From: JANQOH01 sp965201115
GTDB lineage: Bacteria > Pseudomonadota > Alphaproteobacteria > UBA7887
DNA length: 64,000 bases
Reading direction: 5' to 3'
Assembly: GCA_965201115.1 (NCBI GenBank)
Contig: OZ241745.1
Location: forward strand, 620,001 to 684,000
Below, piece after piece: positions 37,821 to 47,223 of this stretch. Numbering within the stretch: the stretch's first letter is position 1; each line of letters begins with the position of its first letter. Made by a program: the position numbers and the translations under genes. The notes under the pieces are model-generated. The model did not search any database. It saw only the letters and a list, made by a program, of their open reading frames with translations, and was not told where the DNA came from.

Positions 37821-38360
37821 GCGCCTGTACCGAAATGCTTACCCCGCCGAAGGCGGGGCCCGGGACCGCGGGCATCCTGCCCGCACGTTTGCGCCGCGCG
37901 CGGCGCCGGCGGGGAAGCGCGACCGCCGCCCCCTGCCCCCTGCCCCCACACAGCGTCAAGACGCACACGCCAACCCCGCCGAAGGCGGGGCCTGGGTGCG
38001 CGGGCGTCCCCACCCGCACGTTTCCGCGCGGCGCGATGTCGGCGGGGAAGCGCGAGCGGACAAGACGCCCACCGGTCCCTGCCGAAACGTGCGGGCTGGA
38101 AGCCCGCGCACCCAGGAAGTCCGCGCCTTCGGCGCGGCGGAGCACGGGCGTTCTGCGCGCACGTTGGTGCGGGGTGCAGTGCCGGCGTGGAGGCGCGGGG
38201 CCGCTTCCCGGGCGCCAGGCGTCCCTACCCGCACGTCTCCGCCCGCACGAATGCCGGCGGGCGGGGCGCGAAGACCGTGCTTCCACGGCAAACGCCGCGC
38301 CTTGCGCAGACGTGCGGGCTGGAAGCCCGCGGTCCCGGGCCCCGCCTTCGGCGGGGTAAG
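37560..38360. repeat. REP-like cluster
   Basis: Core palindromes at 37843-37859, 37974-37990 and 38340-38356, with arms such as GCGGGCATCCTGCCCGC and GTGCGGGCTGGAAGCCCGC, in both orientations. Continuous frames across it encode only repeat peptides. The stretch from there to 38681 holds no gene I can support. Confidence 0.8.
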
Positions 38361-38681
38361 CATTTCGGTACAGACACCGAGAGCGCCATATCGCCGTCGC
38401 GCGATTGCGTCACTCGAGCAGGCAGCGAGGGCAAGCGCTTCGACGGCGAGGACAGAACGTGCTCGTTCGGCATCGTCGCGGTCGTGCGTCTTCGGGCGCG
38501 CGTCAGCGCATAACGCGTCGGTCGGCGGATCGTCGATCGCCTTTGGAATGGCCGGGCAGTGTTTTTATGGCTTACCGTGGCGTATCGTGCATTTTGCGGG
38601 GGTTGCGTAAGGCTTGGCGCCCCCGCGATCCGCCGCTTCGCTACCGAGCCTGTCCCCCGCTTCCGGTCATAAAGTTCATGT

Positions 38682-40306
38682 CCCGGATTATTCACCAAGT
38701 AGTTGGCGGGCATGGACCAAGTTGTTGGCGTGTTGTACGAATGCGGTTGCGCTCTCGCATCGTTTTCACGCCCTTGGAGTTCCAGCCCGCCATGTCGGAC
38801 GATACACTGTGTTTGCCGGGTTTGTCACCGGTCGAGGGATTGAGCGTTCGTGCGCGTTTCGACGGCGGTGCGCTGTCGTCGGATGGGGGGGCGCTGGCGT
38901 TTCGCGAGGTTTTGGGGCGCACGCGGATTACGGCGTTGCTGGCGTCGTGCCTGCCGGACAGGCGGTCTGTGTGGCGCGTGCGCCACAGTTGCGAATCGAT
39001 GGTTCGGTCGCGTGTGCTGGCGATTGCGTGCGGCTACGAAGACTGCAACGACCTCGACGCGCTGCGCGACGACCCGGTTTTGAAGATGGCGTGCGAGCGG
39101 TCGCCGGACGCGGCGCTTGGGCTTGCGTCGCAACCGACGCTGTCGCGGTTCGAGAATTTTCCCGATTGGCGGGCGCTGGCGCGCATGGGCCTTGGCCCGA
39201 TCGATTTCTTCTGCGCCGGTTTCCGTTCGCCGCCGCGGCGCCTGACGCTGGACATCGACGATACCGCCGACTTGGCGCACGGGGCGCAGCAGTTGTCGTT
39301 GTTCAGCGCCTGCGCCGGCGGGCGCTGCCTGCGGCCCATCCACATGGACGATGCGGCGACCGGCAAGCCGGTGGCGTGCGTGTTGCACGCGGGCAAGCGC
39401 CCGTCCGGGGCGGAGGCGGAGCGTATTCTGCGCTGCGTCGTGCGCCGCATTCGCGTCCGCTGGGCGGGCGTGGCCATTACCGTGCGCGGCGATGGGCATT
39501 ACGGGACCCCCGAAGTCATGGACACGCTGGAAGCCTTGGACTGCACATACATACTCGGTCTGCCGGGCAGCGAGCGCCTGGCCGCGCTCGCCAGGCCGTG
39601 GGAAGAGGATGTCGCCGCCCTCCGCAAGCGCGGGCGCGCCAAACGCTCCCGGCGCTACTTCGAAACCGAATATGCCGCCGGCAGTCGGTCGAAACAGCGT
39701 CGTGTCGTCGCCCGCGTCGAGGCGACCGCGCGCCGCGGCGCCAAGACGCGCTTCGTCGTCACGAACATCGCCGGGAAACCCAAATATCTGTACGAGTGGG
39801 TCTATTGCCCGCGCGGGCGCATGGAGAACATGATCAAGGAGCACAAGCTCTACACCGCCTCGGACCGCACATCCTGCCACCGTTGGGAAGCCAACCGATT
39901 CCGCCTCTTCCTCCACACTGCCGCCTACTGGCTGCTGTGGACGCTGCGCAACGCGGCTGCCCGGCGCTCGCCATGGCGCACAGCGACCTTCGAGACCGTC
40001 CGGCGCGCCTTCATCAAGATCGCCGCCCGCGTGACGCGCCTCAAGACCCGCATCGCCGTCTCCATGCCATCGGCCTGCCCGCACCGCCATACGCTTGCCG
40101 AACTGCTTGCGCGCCTCGCACCCCAAGGCCCGTAAACCGCGCGGCAGACGCCGCCAGCCCCACCCCCAACGCCAACCCCCAACGCCTGCATAAACCGCCC
40201 CACGAAACATCCGTAAACCCGGACAATTCCGCGCGTCCACATGCCAAAATAGAAAAACGCATAATCCAAACAAACATCATAAATGCACTCTTATGAATAA
40301 TCCGGG
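38682..40306 (+). mobile_element. IS1380-family insertion sequence (copy B)
   Basis: CCCGGATTATTCA at 38682-38694 and its complement at 40294-40306. 1625 bp, the same size as copy A. Confidence 0.88.
38741..40135 (+). CDS. IS1380-family transposase (copy B)
   Basis: 464 residues from ATG 38741 (MRLRSRIVFTPLEFQPAMSD), with alternative start MSDDTLCL at 38792. It has the same motifs as copy A (DDGGALSSDGGALAF-like opening, LDIDDTADLAHG, GDGHYGTPEVMD, CPRGRMENMIKEHK). A few substitutions separate the copies, for example CLPGLSPVEG here against CLLGLSPVGG. Intact. Confidence 0.9.
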   Translation: MRLRSRIVFTPLEFQPAMSDDTLCLPGLSPVEGLSVRARFDGGALSSDGGALAFREVLGRTRITALLASCLPDRRSVWRVRHSCESMVRSRVLAIACGYEDCNDLDALRDDPVLKMACERSPDAALGLASQPTLSRFENFPDWRALARMGLGPIDFFCAGFRSPPRRLTLDIDDTADLAHGAQQLSLFSACAGGRCLRPIHMDDAATGKPVACVLHAGKRPSGAEAERILRCVVRRIRVRWAGVAITVRGDGHYGTPEVMDTLEALDCTYILGLPGSERLAALARPWEEDVAALRKRGRAKRSRRYFETEYAAGSRSKQRRVVARVEATARRGAKTRFVVTNIAGKPKYLYEWVYCPRGRMENMIKEHKLYTASDRTSCHRWEANRFRLFLHTAAYWLLWTLRNAAARRSPWRTATFETVRRAFIKIAARVTRLKTRIAVSMPSACPHRHTLAELLARLAPQGP

Positions 40307-40520
40307 CAATGAGGCCCTGCTCCGAGTCCTTCCGGTATGTATTGGAGATCTCTGTACCAACGGTTGCCGACACTGACCGTTCGGGACAGCATCCCGTGGG
40401 CGCCGGCGCCTTACCGGCATCTTCTTCTCTGTTGCTTTGCGCACGCGCTGACGGGGCGTTCCGGCGCCCCCGGGGAACAACTCGACAGCGGTAGGCATTG
40501 ATATCACTAATCGCCGACTT

Positions 40521-41283
40521 GGCTCAATTAGCGAATCGTATGTACGCTGTGTTCATTGCGGCGGTCAGGCACGCCCTTGGCGACGCTTGTGCGGCGAGTC
40601 CGACGAGGTGGAACCACCACAGATAGCTGTCGAGATATTTTGTCGCAATGCCGCGAAAGCCGCGCAGGAAGCCCTTCAGCCGGCCGTGACGGTTGTTGAC
40701 GGTCTGAATATGGAAGGCGCCGCGCACCCGCTCGCCGACGCTCATGTTGAGCGCCTCATGCCGCACGCCGAGCGCCGCGGCGCATGGCCGATACGCGCGG
40801 TTGGCGTCGGACACCGGCACAATGTCGGTCTCGATGACCGGCCCAAGCGCCTTCTTGAGCGCATCGGCGCTCACCGTGGGCAGCGCCGCGCTCGCATTGC
40901 CGCCGCCGCGGTCGGCGATCGCAAGGATCGGAACCTGCTCGCGCGACAAGCCGCGGCTGGTCGCCTTGCCGCCGCGACGACGCGGCTTGCGGTCGAGTTT
41001 CCGCGCCCCCTTGCGACTGCGCAGAACGAATGTCTCGTCCGCCTCGACGATCCCCCGCAACTTCTTCGGCGTCTTCTCCACCGCCCGCAAAAACCGGTGA
41101 CGCCAACGAAACGCCGTCGACACCGCAACGCCGCAGCGCGCCGCCGACGCCCGCACCGTCTCCCCGTCGGAAAGCGACGCGCCGAACGAAAGCCACCGCT
41201 CCTTGCGGCGCCAACCCGACAACGGCGCGCCCGTCGCCGCGTTGAACGTGCGACCGCAGTCCTTGCATCGGTAGCGCCGCAAA
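40521..41283 (-). mobile_element. IS1595 remnant (copy B), cut by IS66 copy 3
   Basis: The right inverted repeat is present (40521-40545). The left part is missing: homology to copy A stops at TTTGCGGCGC, exactly where the IS66 end begins, and the missing piece is not found on the far side of that IS66. Insertion plus an adjacent deletion is the simplest explanation. Confidence 0.85.
40524..41282 (-). pseudogene. IS1595 transposase, N-terminally truncated
   Basis: 252 residues beginning RRYRCKDCGRTFNAATGAPL, with only the second half of the zinc ribbon. The DDE region is complete (VEADETFV, SDANRAYRP, NNRHGRLKGFL). It lacks about 70 N-terminal residues removed at the IS66 boundary, so it is probably inactive. 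Confidence 0.85.
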
Positions 41284-43177
41284 GTAAGCGTCCGGTTATG
41301 GGGCTATTGGGTTTCTACGGTGGGGGTTTTGTGTTTCCAGTTCCACGGCATGAGTTCGTGGATTCGGTTTGTTTTGTAGTCCTGGATACGGTTGAGTGTG
41401 TCTGCGATCCATGCGCGCGGGTCGATGCCGTTTAGTTTTGCGGTTTCGATGAGCGTGTATGCGGTTGCGGCAGTTGCGCCGCCGGCTTCGGAGCCTGCGA
41501 AGAGCCAGTTTTTGCGTCCGAGGGCGATGCCGCGGATGGCGCGTTCGGCGGTGTTGTTGTCGAGTTCGAGCGTTCCGTTGTCGAGCCACGGGCGCAGGCG
41601 GGCCAGTCGCGCGCGTGCATAGCGGATGGCGCCGGCCAGCGGCGTTCTGGCGGATATGTTCGGGCTCTGTCGGGCGAGCCATGTTTCGAGGTCGTCGAGG
41701 AGGGGCCTGGCCCTGGCCTGGCGGATACGGACGCGCTCTTCGGGCGTTTGCCCGCGGGCTTCGGCCTCGACGGCGTACAAGGCGGCGATGCGCTCGACGG
41801 CTTCCCTGGCGACCGGCGCGCCCTGACCGCGCGCGAGGTCGACGAACTTGCGCCGGACATGGGCCATGCAGGGGGCTTCGCGGATGCGGCCTGTGCGGTA
41901 GAGTTCGGCGAACCCGGCATAGCCGTCGGCGTGCATCCAGCCCTTGAAGCCGGCGAGGCATCGGCGCGGATGCTCGCCCTTGCGGTCGGCGCTGAAGCGG
42001 TAGTGGGCAGCCGGCGGCGCGGTTCCGCGCCACGGTCGTTCGTCGCGGGCATAGACCCATAGCCGTGCAGTGCGGGTCCTGCCCCTGGCGCCTGCGCCGC
42101 GCGGGGTTTGCAGGCGCACAGTGGTATCATCGGCGAAGATGGCGCCGCCGGCGCGCACATGGTTGCCGATCCCGTTGGCGACCGGCTCCAGCAAGGCGGC
42201 GCTCTTGCCGACCCATTCGGCCAGTGTCGAGCGGTCGAGGTCGATGCCGTCGCGGGCAAACATTTGCGCTTGGCGGTAGAGGGGGAGATGGTCGGCATAT
42301 TCGCTCACCAGAACATGGGCAAGCAGGCCGGGTCCGGGGCGTCCGCGCTCGATGGGGCGCGGCGGCAGCGGCGCCTGGCAAAAGCATGCGCAGGCGCGGC
42401 AGACCGTGCGCGGTCTCACGATGCGGTTGACCGTGAAACGACCGGGTATGTACTCCAGTTCCTCGGTGACATCCGCGCCGACGGTCTTGAGCGCGCCGCC
42501 GCAGGCCCCGCAGGCGCTGCCGGGTTCCAGCACCGTCTCGCGGCGCGGCAGACGGTCCGGCAACGGGCGGCGCTTGCGCCGCGGCGCGCGGGCGGCGGCG
42601 GGTTCGGGTTGCGGGGGCGGGCTTGCAGCGCGGGCTATCTCCTCGTTCTCCAGCGCCAGTTGCAACTGCGCCAAGGCTTCCGAGCGCGCCCCGAAACGAT
42701 GCCGGCGCATCCCCGCCAACTCATGACGCAACTTCTCAATCAGGATATCGCGCGCCTTCAACGCCTCCGCACGCGACCGCAGCGCCTCCTCGCGGGCCCG
42801 CAGCGCCTCCTCGCGAACCTGCAACTTGGCCGCCAAGGACGCCACCATGCCCTTCAGGCGCGCGGGATCGTCGGGGAGAGGCGCGGCGCGGTCAAACATG
42901 AACGAACAATGCCGCCCCCAACACCACAAGGCAAGCGTAAAAGATGAAATATAGAAAAAAACTCCGCCCGATACCCATCCAATGCTATACTGCGACCGCA
43001 AGCCGCCGCGTTCGAACCGGCCACCGCCAACCGACGTCGCCAAGCCGCATCGATAACCGCGCAGGCGTCAAAACACGATACCCATACAAAGCCGACCGTC
43101 AAACAAAACGACCCCCGAAATACCGAAACCCATAAACATACTCATCAATCGCCAAGCGGGATAACCGGACGCTTACA
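41284..43177 (-). mobile_element. IS66-family insertion sequence, copy 3 (1894 bp, diverged)
   Basis: The same ends GTAAGCGTCCGGTTAT (41284-41299; complement 43162-43177). No target duplication: the flanks are CGCCGCAAA and AGACGCCTG. The sequence is clearly diverged from copies 1 and 2 (substitutions plus a duplicated AREEALR segment), so it is an older resident. Confidence 0.92.
41304..42899 (-). CDS. IS66-family transposase, copy 3
   Basis: 531 residues from ATG 42899 (MFDRAAPLPDDPARLKGMVA). It is 11 residues longer than copies 1 and 2, mainly from an extra REEALRAREEALRSR coiled-coil repeat. Zinc-finger cysteines and DDE blocks (FADDTTVRLQTP, MHADGYAGF, LELDNNTAERAIRGIALG) are intact, as is the ELMPWNWKHK end. 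Confidence 0.92.
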   Translation of the reverse strand: MFDRAAPLPDDPARLKGMVASLAAKLQVREEALRAREEALRSRAEALKARDILIEKLRHELAGMRRHRFGARSEALAQLQLALENEEIARAASPPPQPEPAAARAPRRKRRPLPDRLPRRETVLEPGSACGACGGALKTVGADVTEELEYIPGRFTVNRIVRPRTVCRACACFCQAPLPPRPIERGRPGPGLLAHVLVSEYADHLPLYRQAQMFARDGIDLDRSTLAEWVGKSAALLEPVANGIGNHVRAGGAIFADDTTVRLQTPRGAGARGRTRTARLWVYARDERPWRGTAPPAAHYRFSADRKGEHPRRCLAGFKGWMHADGYAGFAELYRTGRIREAPCMAHVRRKFVDLARGQGAPVAREAVERIAALYAVEAEARGQTPEERVRIRQARARPLLDDLETWLARQSPNISARTPLAGAIRYARARLARLRPWLDNGTLELDNNTAERAIRGIALGRKNWLFAGSEAGGATAATAYTLIETAKLNGIDPRAWIADTLNRIQDYKTNRIHELMPWNWKHKTPTVETQ

Positions 43178-43208
43178 GACGCCTGGCGCCCAGGCAGGCC
43201 GCGCCTAG

Positions 43209-44859
43209 CCCGCATTTCTCATACGGGTTTGGGGCATCGGGGCTCTGTGTGCGATATAGTGTTGTTGAGTATGCACATATCGCGGCACGGAGGTGTTCCC
43301 CGATGCAGACGGAGTGTAGCACGGCGCTGGGCGGTTTTCAACCGGTCGACGGTCGCGCGGTTGTGGCGGCGTTCGACGGCGGGACGGTGACGTCGGACGC
43401 GGGGGCATTGTTGCCTGGCCGGGCGGATGCGGCGGTGGGTCTGGTCGATCGGTTTGCGGCCTGTTTCACCGATGGGCGTGCGCGTCATCTTGTCGAGCAC
43501 GATGTTCGGACGCTGGTCATGCAGCGCGTGTTCGGGATCGCATTGGGATATGAGGACCTGAACGACCACGATGCGTTGCGTCACGATCCGGTCATGGCCG
43601 TGTTGGCGGGGAAGTTGGCGTCGCGTCGTTCGGACTGTGCGCCGCTTGCGGGCAAATCGACGCTGAACCGCCTTGAGTTGGGGGGCGCGGGGTCGTCGCG
43701 GTATTGCCGGATCGCGCATGACGGCTCGGCGATTGAGGATTTGTTCCTGACGCTGTTTGTGGAGGCGCACAAGCGGCCCCCGGCTCGCTTGGTTATCGAT
43801 CTCGACGCCACGGACGATCGGCTTCACGGTCGCCAGGAGGGTCGTTTTTTCCACGGCTACTACGGCGGCTATTGCTATCTTCCGCTTTATGCGACTTGCG
43901 GTCGTCATCTTTTGGCGGCGCGGTTGCGCCCGGCGAATGAGGATGGGGCGGCCGGGGCCGTGGAGACTGTTGAGCGGATTGTGTCGCGGTTGCGGCGGCA
44001 TTGGCCCCGCGTGCGGATAATGGTGCGCGCCGATTCGGGGTTCGCCCGCGAGGCGCTGATGGCGTGGTGCGAGGCCAACGGCGTCGATTACCTGTTGGGC
44101 TTGGCGCGGAACCCCTGTCTGGCGGCGGAAGTCGAGACCGAACTGGCGGCGGCGCAAGCGCACAGCGCGGGTTCGGGCAAGCCGCAACGCCGCTTCAAGG
44201 ACTTCATGTGGAGGACGCGCGACAGCTGGAGCTGCGCGCGCCGCGTCGTCGCCAAGGCCGAGTGGACCCACGGCAAGGCCAACCCGCGTTTCGTCGTCAC
44301 CTCGATTGCAACCCATCGGGTCCGCGCCCGGCATCTCTACGAGCGGCTTTACTGCCAACGCGGCGAGATGGAGAACCGGATCAAGGAGTGCCAACTCGAC
44401 TTGTTCGCCGACCGCACGTCGATGCGGGCCAACCAGCTGCGCCTGTGGTTCGCGTCCATGGCTTATGTGTTGCTATGCGCACTGCGCCGCATCGGCCTCG
44501 ACTACACCGAACTGGCGGTCGCCACATGCGGGAGCCTGCGCCTGAAACTGCTCAAGATCGGCGCTTGGGTCCGCGTCACCGTGCGCCGCGTCAAGATCGC
44601 CATGAACGCCGCGCATCCCTTCCAGCGCGAGTTCCGTATCGCCTGCCAACGATTATCCGCCGCCGCGGCGTAACGCGGCCCCTCTCGCCCTTCCCCTCAA
44701 CAACGCAGGAACAGCCCGGAACGCAGCCCACCGCCAAACGGCGGACCGCCCCAACGCGCCCCGAAAATGCCCGCCAGCCCCCCCGACCACGAAAACACGC
44801 ACGCACGACAACCAACGACGCACAAACCGCACGACAACCACCCGTATGAGAAATGCGGG
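43209..44859 (+). mobile_element. Second IS1380-family element (different subgroup), 1651 bp
   Basis: Perfect 20-bp inverted ends CCCGCATTTCTCATACGGGT (43209-43228; complement 44840-44859). Flanking 4-mers CTAG and TTAG match at three of four, in line with the short target duplication of this family. It is adjacent to IS66 copy 3 (31 bp apart). Confidence 0.88.
43303..44673 (+). CDS. IS1380-family transposase (second subgroup)
   Basis: 456 residues from ATG 43303, with a GGAGG site. Motifs: FDGGTVTSDAGALLPG, VFGIALGYEDLNDHDALRHD, LAGKSTLNRLE, catalytic VIDLDATDDRLHG, MVRADSGFAREALMAW and CQRGEMENRIKECQLDLFAD. It is only distantly similar to the IS1380 copies A and B. Intact. Confidence 0.92.
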   Translation: MQTECSTALGGFQPVDGRAVVAAFDGGTVTSDAGALLPGRADAAVGLVDRFAACFTDGRARHLVEHDVRTLVMQRVFGIALGYEDLNDHDALRHDPVMAVLAGKLASRRSDCAPLAGKSTLNRLELGGAGSSRYCRIAHDGSAIEDLFLTLFVEAHKRPPARLVIDLDATDDRLHGRQEGRFFHGYYGGYCYLPLYATCGRHLLAARLRPANEDGAAGAVETVERIVSRLRRHWPRVRIMVRADSGFAREALMAWCEANGVDYLLGLARNPCLAAEVETELAAAQAHSAGSGKPQRRFKDFMWRTRDSWSCARRVVAKAEWTHGKANPRFVVTSIATHRVRARHLYERLYCQRGEMENRIKECQLDLFADRTSMRANQLRLWFASMAYVLLCALRRIGLDYTELAVATCGSLRLKLLKIGAWVRVTVRRVKIAMNAAHPFQREFRIACQRLSAAAA

Positions 44860-44863
44860 TTAG

Positions 44864-45230
44864 CCCCGCCGCGCAAGCCCCCGCAGGGGAGGACCATGGT
44901 CCTCTGCCGCCCCCCGCCCCAAACCGCTTTAATATCCACATGACCGAAGCACACACCGCCGCCGTCCCCGCCGACGGCGAGCCGCAAGCAGCCGCCGCGC
45001 TCAACCCCGCCGCCGAACGACCCCGAGCCCCGCGGAACCCCGCAATGCCCCGCAACCGCCGGGCCCGACCGCCCCGCGACCGCCGAAGCCCCACCCGCCG
45101 CCGCCCCGCCCGCCCCGAACAACCGAAACGGCAGCAATGCTGAGCGCCCGTACCGAAACGCCAACCCCGCCGAAGGCGGGGCCCGGGACCGCGGGCATCC
45201 TGCCCGCACGTTCCCGCAAGGCGCGATGTC
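44864..45230 (+). repeat. Duplicated 5' end of the DUF3486 gene fused to REP sequence
   Basis: 44864-44993 repeats 36664-36790 (GGGGAGGACCATGGTCCTCT palindrome, then the ATG at 44940 and MTEAHTAAVPADGEP). After about 20 codons it jumps to the REP-derived tail seen at the 3' end of the other copy, deleting the whole domain between. A REP core lies at 45165-45181. The frame 44940-45143 is not a functional gene. Confidence 0.7.
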
Positions 45231-45371
45231 GGCAGGAAAGGCGCGAACGCCCCGGGCCCGGCGGATCCCCGCAACGCCCCGCAACCGCCCCCCGGAACCG
45301 CCGGGCGCGACCGCCGAAGCCCCGCCGCCGCACGGGCGAAGAGACGGAGAAAAACGCGCCCGCGCCCCCGC

Positions 45372-45839
45372 CTACGAACCGGCGGGATCGCGCTCGGCGT
45401 CGGCGCAGGCGCCGCGGATGCGCTGCGCGAGCGACCACGCGGTCTTTTCCGTCACGCCCAGCTCGCGCGCGAATCGCGCGCAGGTAAGGGGCTCCTTCGG
45501 AGGCGTGCGGCCGGCGCCGACATAGAGCGCAAGCCAATTGAACAGCGCGCGCGTAAGCCGCGTGCCGCGCGGCCGCGGCTCCTCCGGCTCGGTCATCAGG
45601 CAGATCGCCAGCAGCCACGACCGCAGGGAAACGCGCGAATGCTCCATGACCGTACCGGTGCGCACGCTGAAGCGCTTGCGGCAACCCGCGCATTTGTAGC
45701 CCATCGCGCCCGCGACGCGATACACGCGGTCGGTTTCGCAGCGCGGGCAAACCGGCCTGTTGCCCCACCGCTCGCGCGCGATAAACGCTGCGCACTTCGC
45801 TTCGGTATTGAAACGCTTGTGGAATTTCGCAACCGTCAT
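45372..45839 (-). pseudogene. IS1595-type transposase N-terminal fragment
   Basis: 155 residues from ATG 45839 (MTVAKFHKRFNTEAKCAAFI). It has a zinc ribbon (PVCPRCETDRVY ... YKCAGCRKRFSVRTGTVMEHSR) and the HTH-like FARELGVTEKTAWSLAQRIRGAC, typical of the first third of another IS1595 subgroup. An unusual ~30-residue insertion (PRPRGTRLTRALFNWLALYV) interrupts it, and the DDE domain is absent. Either a degraded transposase or a domesticated DNA-binding remnant. Confidence 0.65.
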
Positions 45840-45887
45840 ACGTTCGCTCACGACGCGCCTCCCGGTGCTCCCCGATAATTGTACCAC

Positions 45888-46326
45888 GCGGGCCGCGGCA
45901 TGGGCCGCATGGTGCAGTTATATATAACGCGGTCGGGAAAAATGTACAAGCGCGTTGACAAGCGAATCGAATTGCGCTATCCAACGCGCTGCGTCCGGCC
46001 GCGATACGCCGACGCGCCGCGGGCGCCTCGGGCCGGGGCGCAAATCGCTCCAAACCATACGGGATGCCGGGATGAAGGGAAGAACGGCGGCGGCGGAACG
46101 ATACGCGGCGCGGCGCGGCGGCCTCAAGGCGTTTGCCGGGCGCCGCTTGGGCGAAGCGCCGCGCGCCCGCGTCGATTCCCGCTTCGCGCCGCCGCCGGAC
46201 GAATCGCAACGCGGCCCGGCGCTCGCGCGCCGCCGGCCCGCTCATGCGTCCGCCGGGCCGCGCCGGCCGGACGGGCGGCGCGCGAAACGCGAAAGCCGTC
46301 CATCGTCGAACGAAGGAGGTTGTACG
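45888..46326. other. Leader region upstream of the RiPP precursor genes
   Basis: 439 bp with a promoter at 45955-45983 and then about 335 bp before the first precursor ATG. An open frame runs through it in phase with precursor 1 (possible ATG 46072, MKGRTAAAERYAARRGGLKA), but its Arg/Pro/Ala composition and the good ribosome site at 46316-46320 (GGAGG) argue that it is untranslated. Confidence 0.4.
45955..45983 (+). promoter_or_regulatory. Sigma-70-type promoter of the RiPP precursor operon
   Basis: A perfect TTGACA (45955-45960), an exact 17-bp spacer and TATCCA (45978-45983). The transcript would have a long (~335 nt) leader. Confidence 0.55.
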
Positions 46327-46788
46327 ATGAACGACCCTACCGAACGGGTGTGGGACATACCCGAAGACTATCTCGCCGGCGACGGCTACCAACGCTACGA
46401 AACGTTCGCCGAGCGCTACCGCGACGATCCCGTGCTGCGCGCGCGGATCATCGCCGGCGATTTGTCGGAAGCGCTGTCGGAACTGCGGATCACGCCGTTG
46501 CCGGAAACCGAAATGCGGATCGCCGCGAACACCGGCGAAATCATCCACTTCGTCCTGCCGCCCGATCCCAACGCGGATCTCACCGATGAAACGCTGGAGT
46601 CGGTCACCGGCGGCGCGACGGTGAGTTCGGCCGGCGCCACGGCGACGTTCGGCTGCATGCCCAGTTGCGTGGCCAGCGTCAGCTCGGCGGGCAGCGTCGG
46701 AAGCGCCGCGCGCCGCCGCGCCGCCGGCCCGGCGGAGACCGTTGGCGCACAAGTCACAGGAGACCGCCGCAAGGGAGATACGCAATGA
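46327..46788 (+). CDS. NHLP-type RiPP precursor peptide 1
   Basis: 153 residues with an AAGGAGG ribosome site. Residues about 22-96 follow the nitrile-hydratase-like leader peptide pattern: FAERYRDDPVLRARIIAGDL, an amphipathic part, IIHFVLPPDPNADLTDETLE, then SVTGG. Cleavage is expected after Gly95-Gly96. The core starts ATVSSAGATATFGCMPSCVA (Cys110, Cys114), is rich in Ser/Thr, and shares PSC and GSV with the other two precursors. The last ~25 residues (after GSAARRR) are unlike the other cores and may be a frame extension. It would be modified and exported as a peptide natural product. No modifying enzyme is adjacent. Confidence 0.82.
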   Translation: MNDPTERVWDIPEDYLAGDGYQRYETFAERYRDDPVLRARIIAGDLSEALSELRITPLPETEMRIAANTGEIIHFVLPPDPNADLTDETLESVTGGATVSSAGATATFGCMPSCVASVSSAGSVGSAARRRAAGPAETVGAQVTGDRRKGDTQ

Positions 46789-47171
46789 CTCCGAAACGCA
46801 TGGCGCCGCTGGCGGGCGCCGGAGAACTCGGCGCCGATTTCTCGCGCTACGACGCGCTGGCCGAACGCTGCCGCGACGACCCGGAGCTGCGCGAGCGGCT
46901 CGCCGCAGGCGACACCGCGGAAGCGCTCGACGAGCTCGGCGTCGACGTCCCGCGCGACACGGAGGTGCGGTTCGTGGCGAACACGCCCGGCATCTTCCAT
47001 CTCGTCATGCCCGAAAACCCCAACGCGGCGCTGTCCGACGAAAACCTTCAGGACGTGGCGGGCGGTTCGAGCCTCAGCTCGGCCCTGTGCTTCGGGTCGG
47101 CGGGCAGCTTCCCCAGCTGCGTGAGCAGCGTCGCTACCGCGAGCACCGGCGGCAGCGTCAACGTGAATTGA
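46785..47171 (+). CDS. NHLP-type RiPP precursor peptide 2
   Basis: 128 residues. The ATG overlaps the stop of precursor 1 (ATGA), with AAGGGAG upstream. The leader shows DALAERCRDDPELRERLAAG, LDELGVDVPRDTEVRFVANT and FHLVMPENPNAALSDENLQD, then VAGG (93-94). The core is 34 residues: SSLSSALCFGSAGSFPSCVS and on to GGSVNVN, with Cys102 and Cys112. The LDELGVDVPRDTEVR part is the closest to the nitrile hydratase alpha subunit motif on which the family is based. Confidence 0.85.
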   Translation: MTPKRMAPLAGAGELGADFSRYDALAERCRDDPELRERLAAGDTAEALDELGVDVPRDTEVRFVANTPGIFHLVMPENPNAALSDENLQDVAGGSSLSSALCFGSAGSFPSCVSSVATASTGGSVNVN

Positions 47172-47223
47172 GGCCCGCGCGGAGCCGCCTGGCGAAGATC
47201 GACAACCGGGGAGACACCCGACC

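Larger units (their letters stand above)
38682..41283 (-). repeat. 2602-bp inverted duplication, copy B
   Basis: Matches 2314-4915 end to end without a length change, in inverted orientation. It includes the IS1380 element, the 214-bp spacer with the same 8-mer flank (GCCGACTT at 40513-40520) and the 3' part of the IS1595. The two copies enclose 33.8 kb (4916-38681). Confidence 0.9.

Noticed and set aside
38682..44859. A single composite transposon carrying the genes between the IS elements
   Set aside because: The elements belong to different families, have unmatched ends and no common target duplication. They look like independent insertions and a segmental duplication.
45955..46326. N-terminal extension of precursor 1 to a 277-residue protein
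   Set aside because: The added part is Arg/Pro/Ala-rich with no leader similarity, and a good ribosome site precedes ATG 46327.
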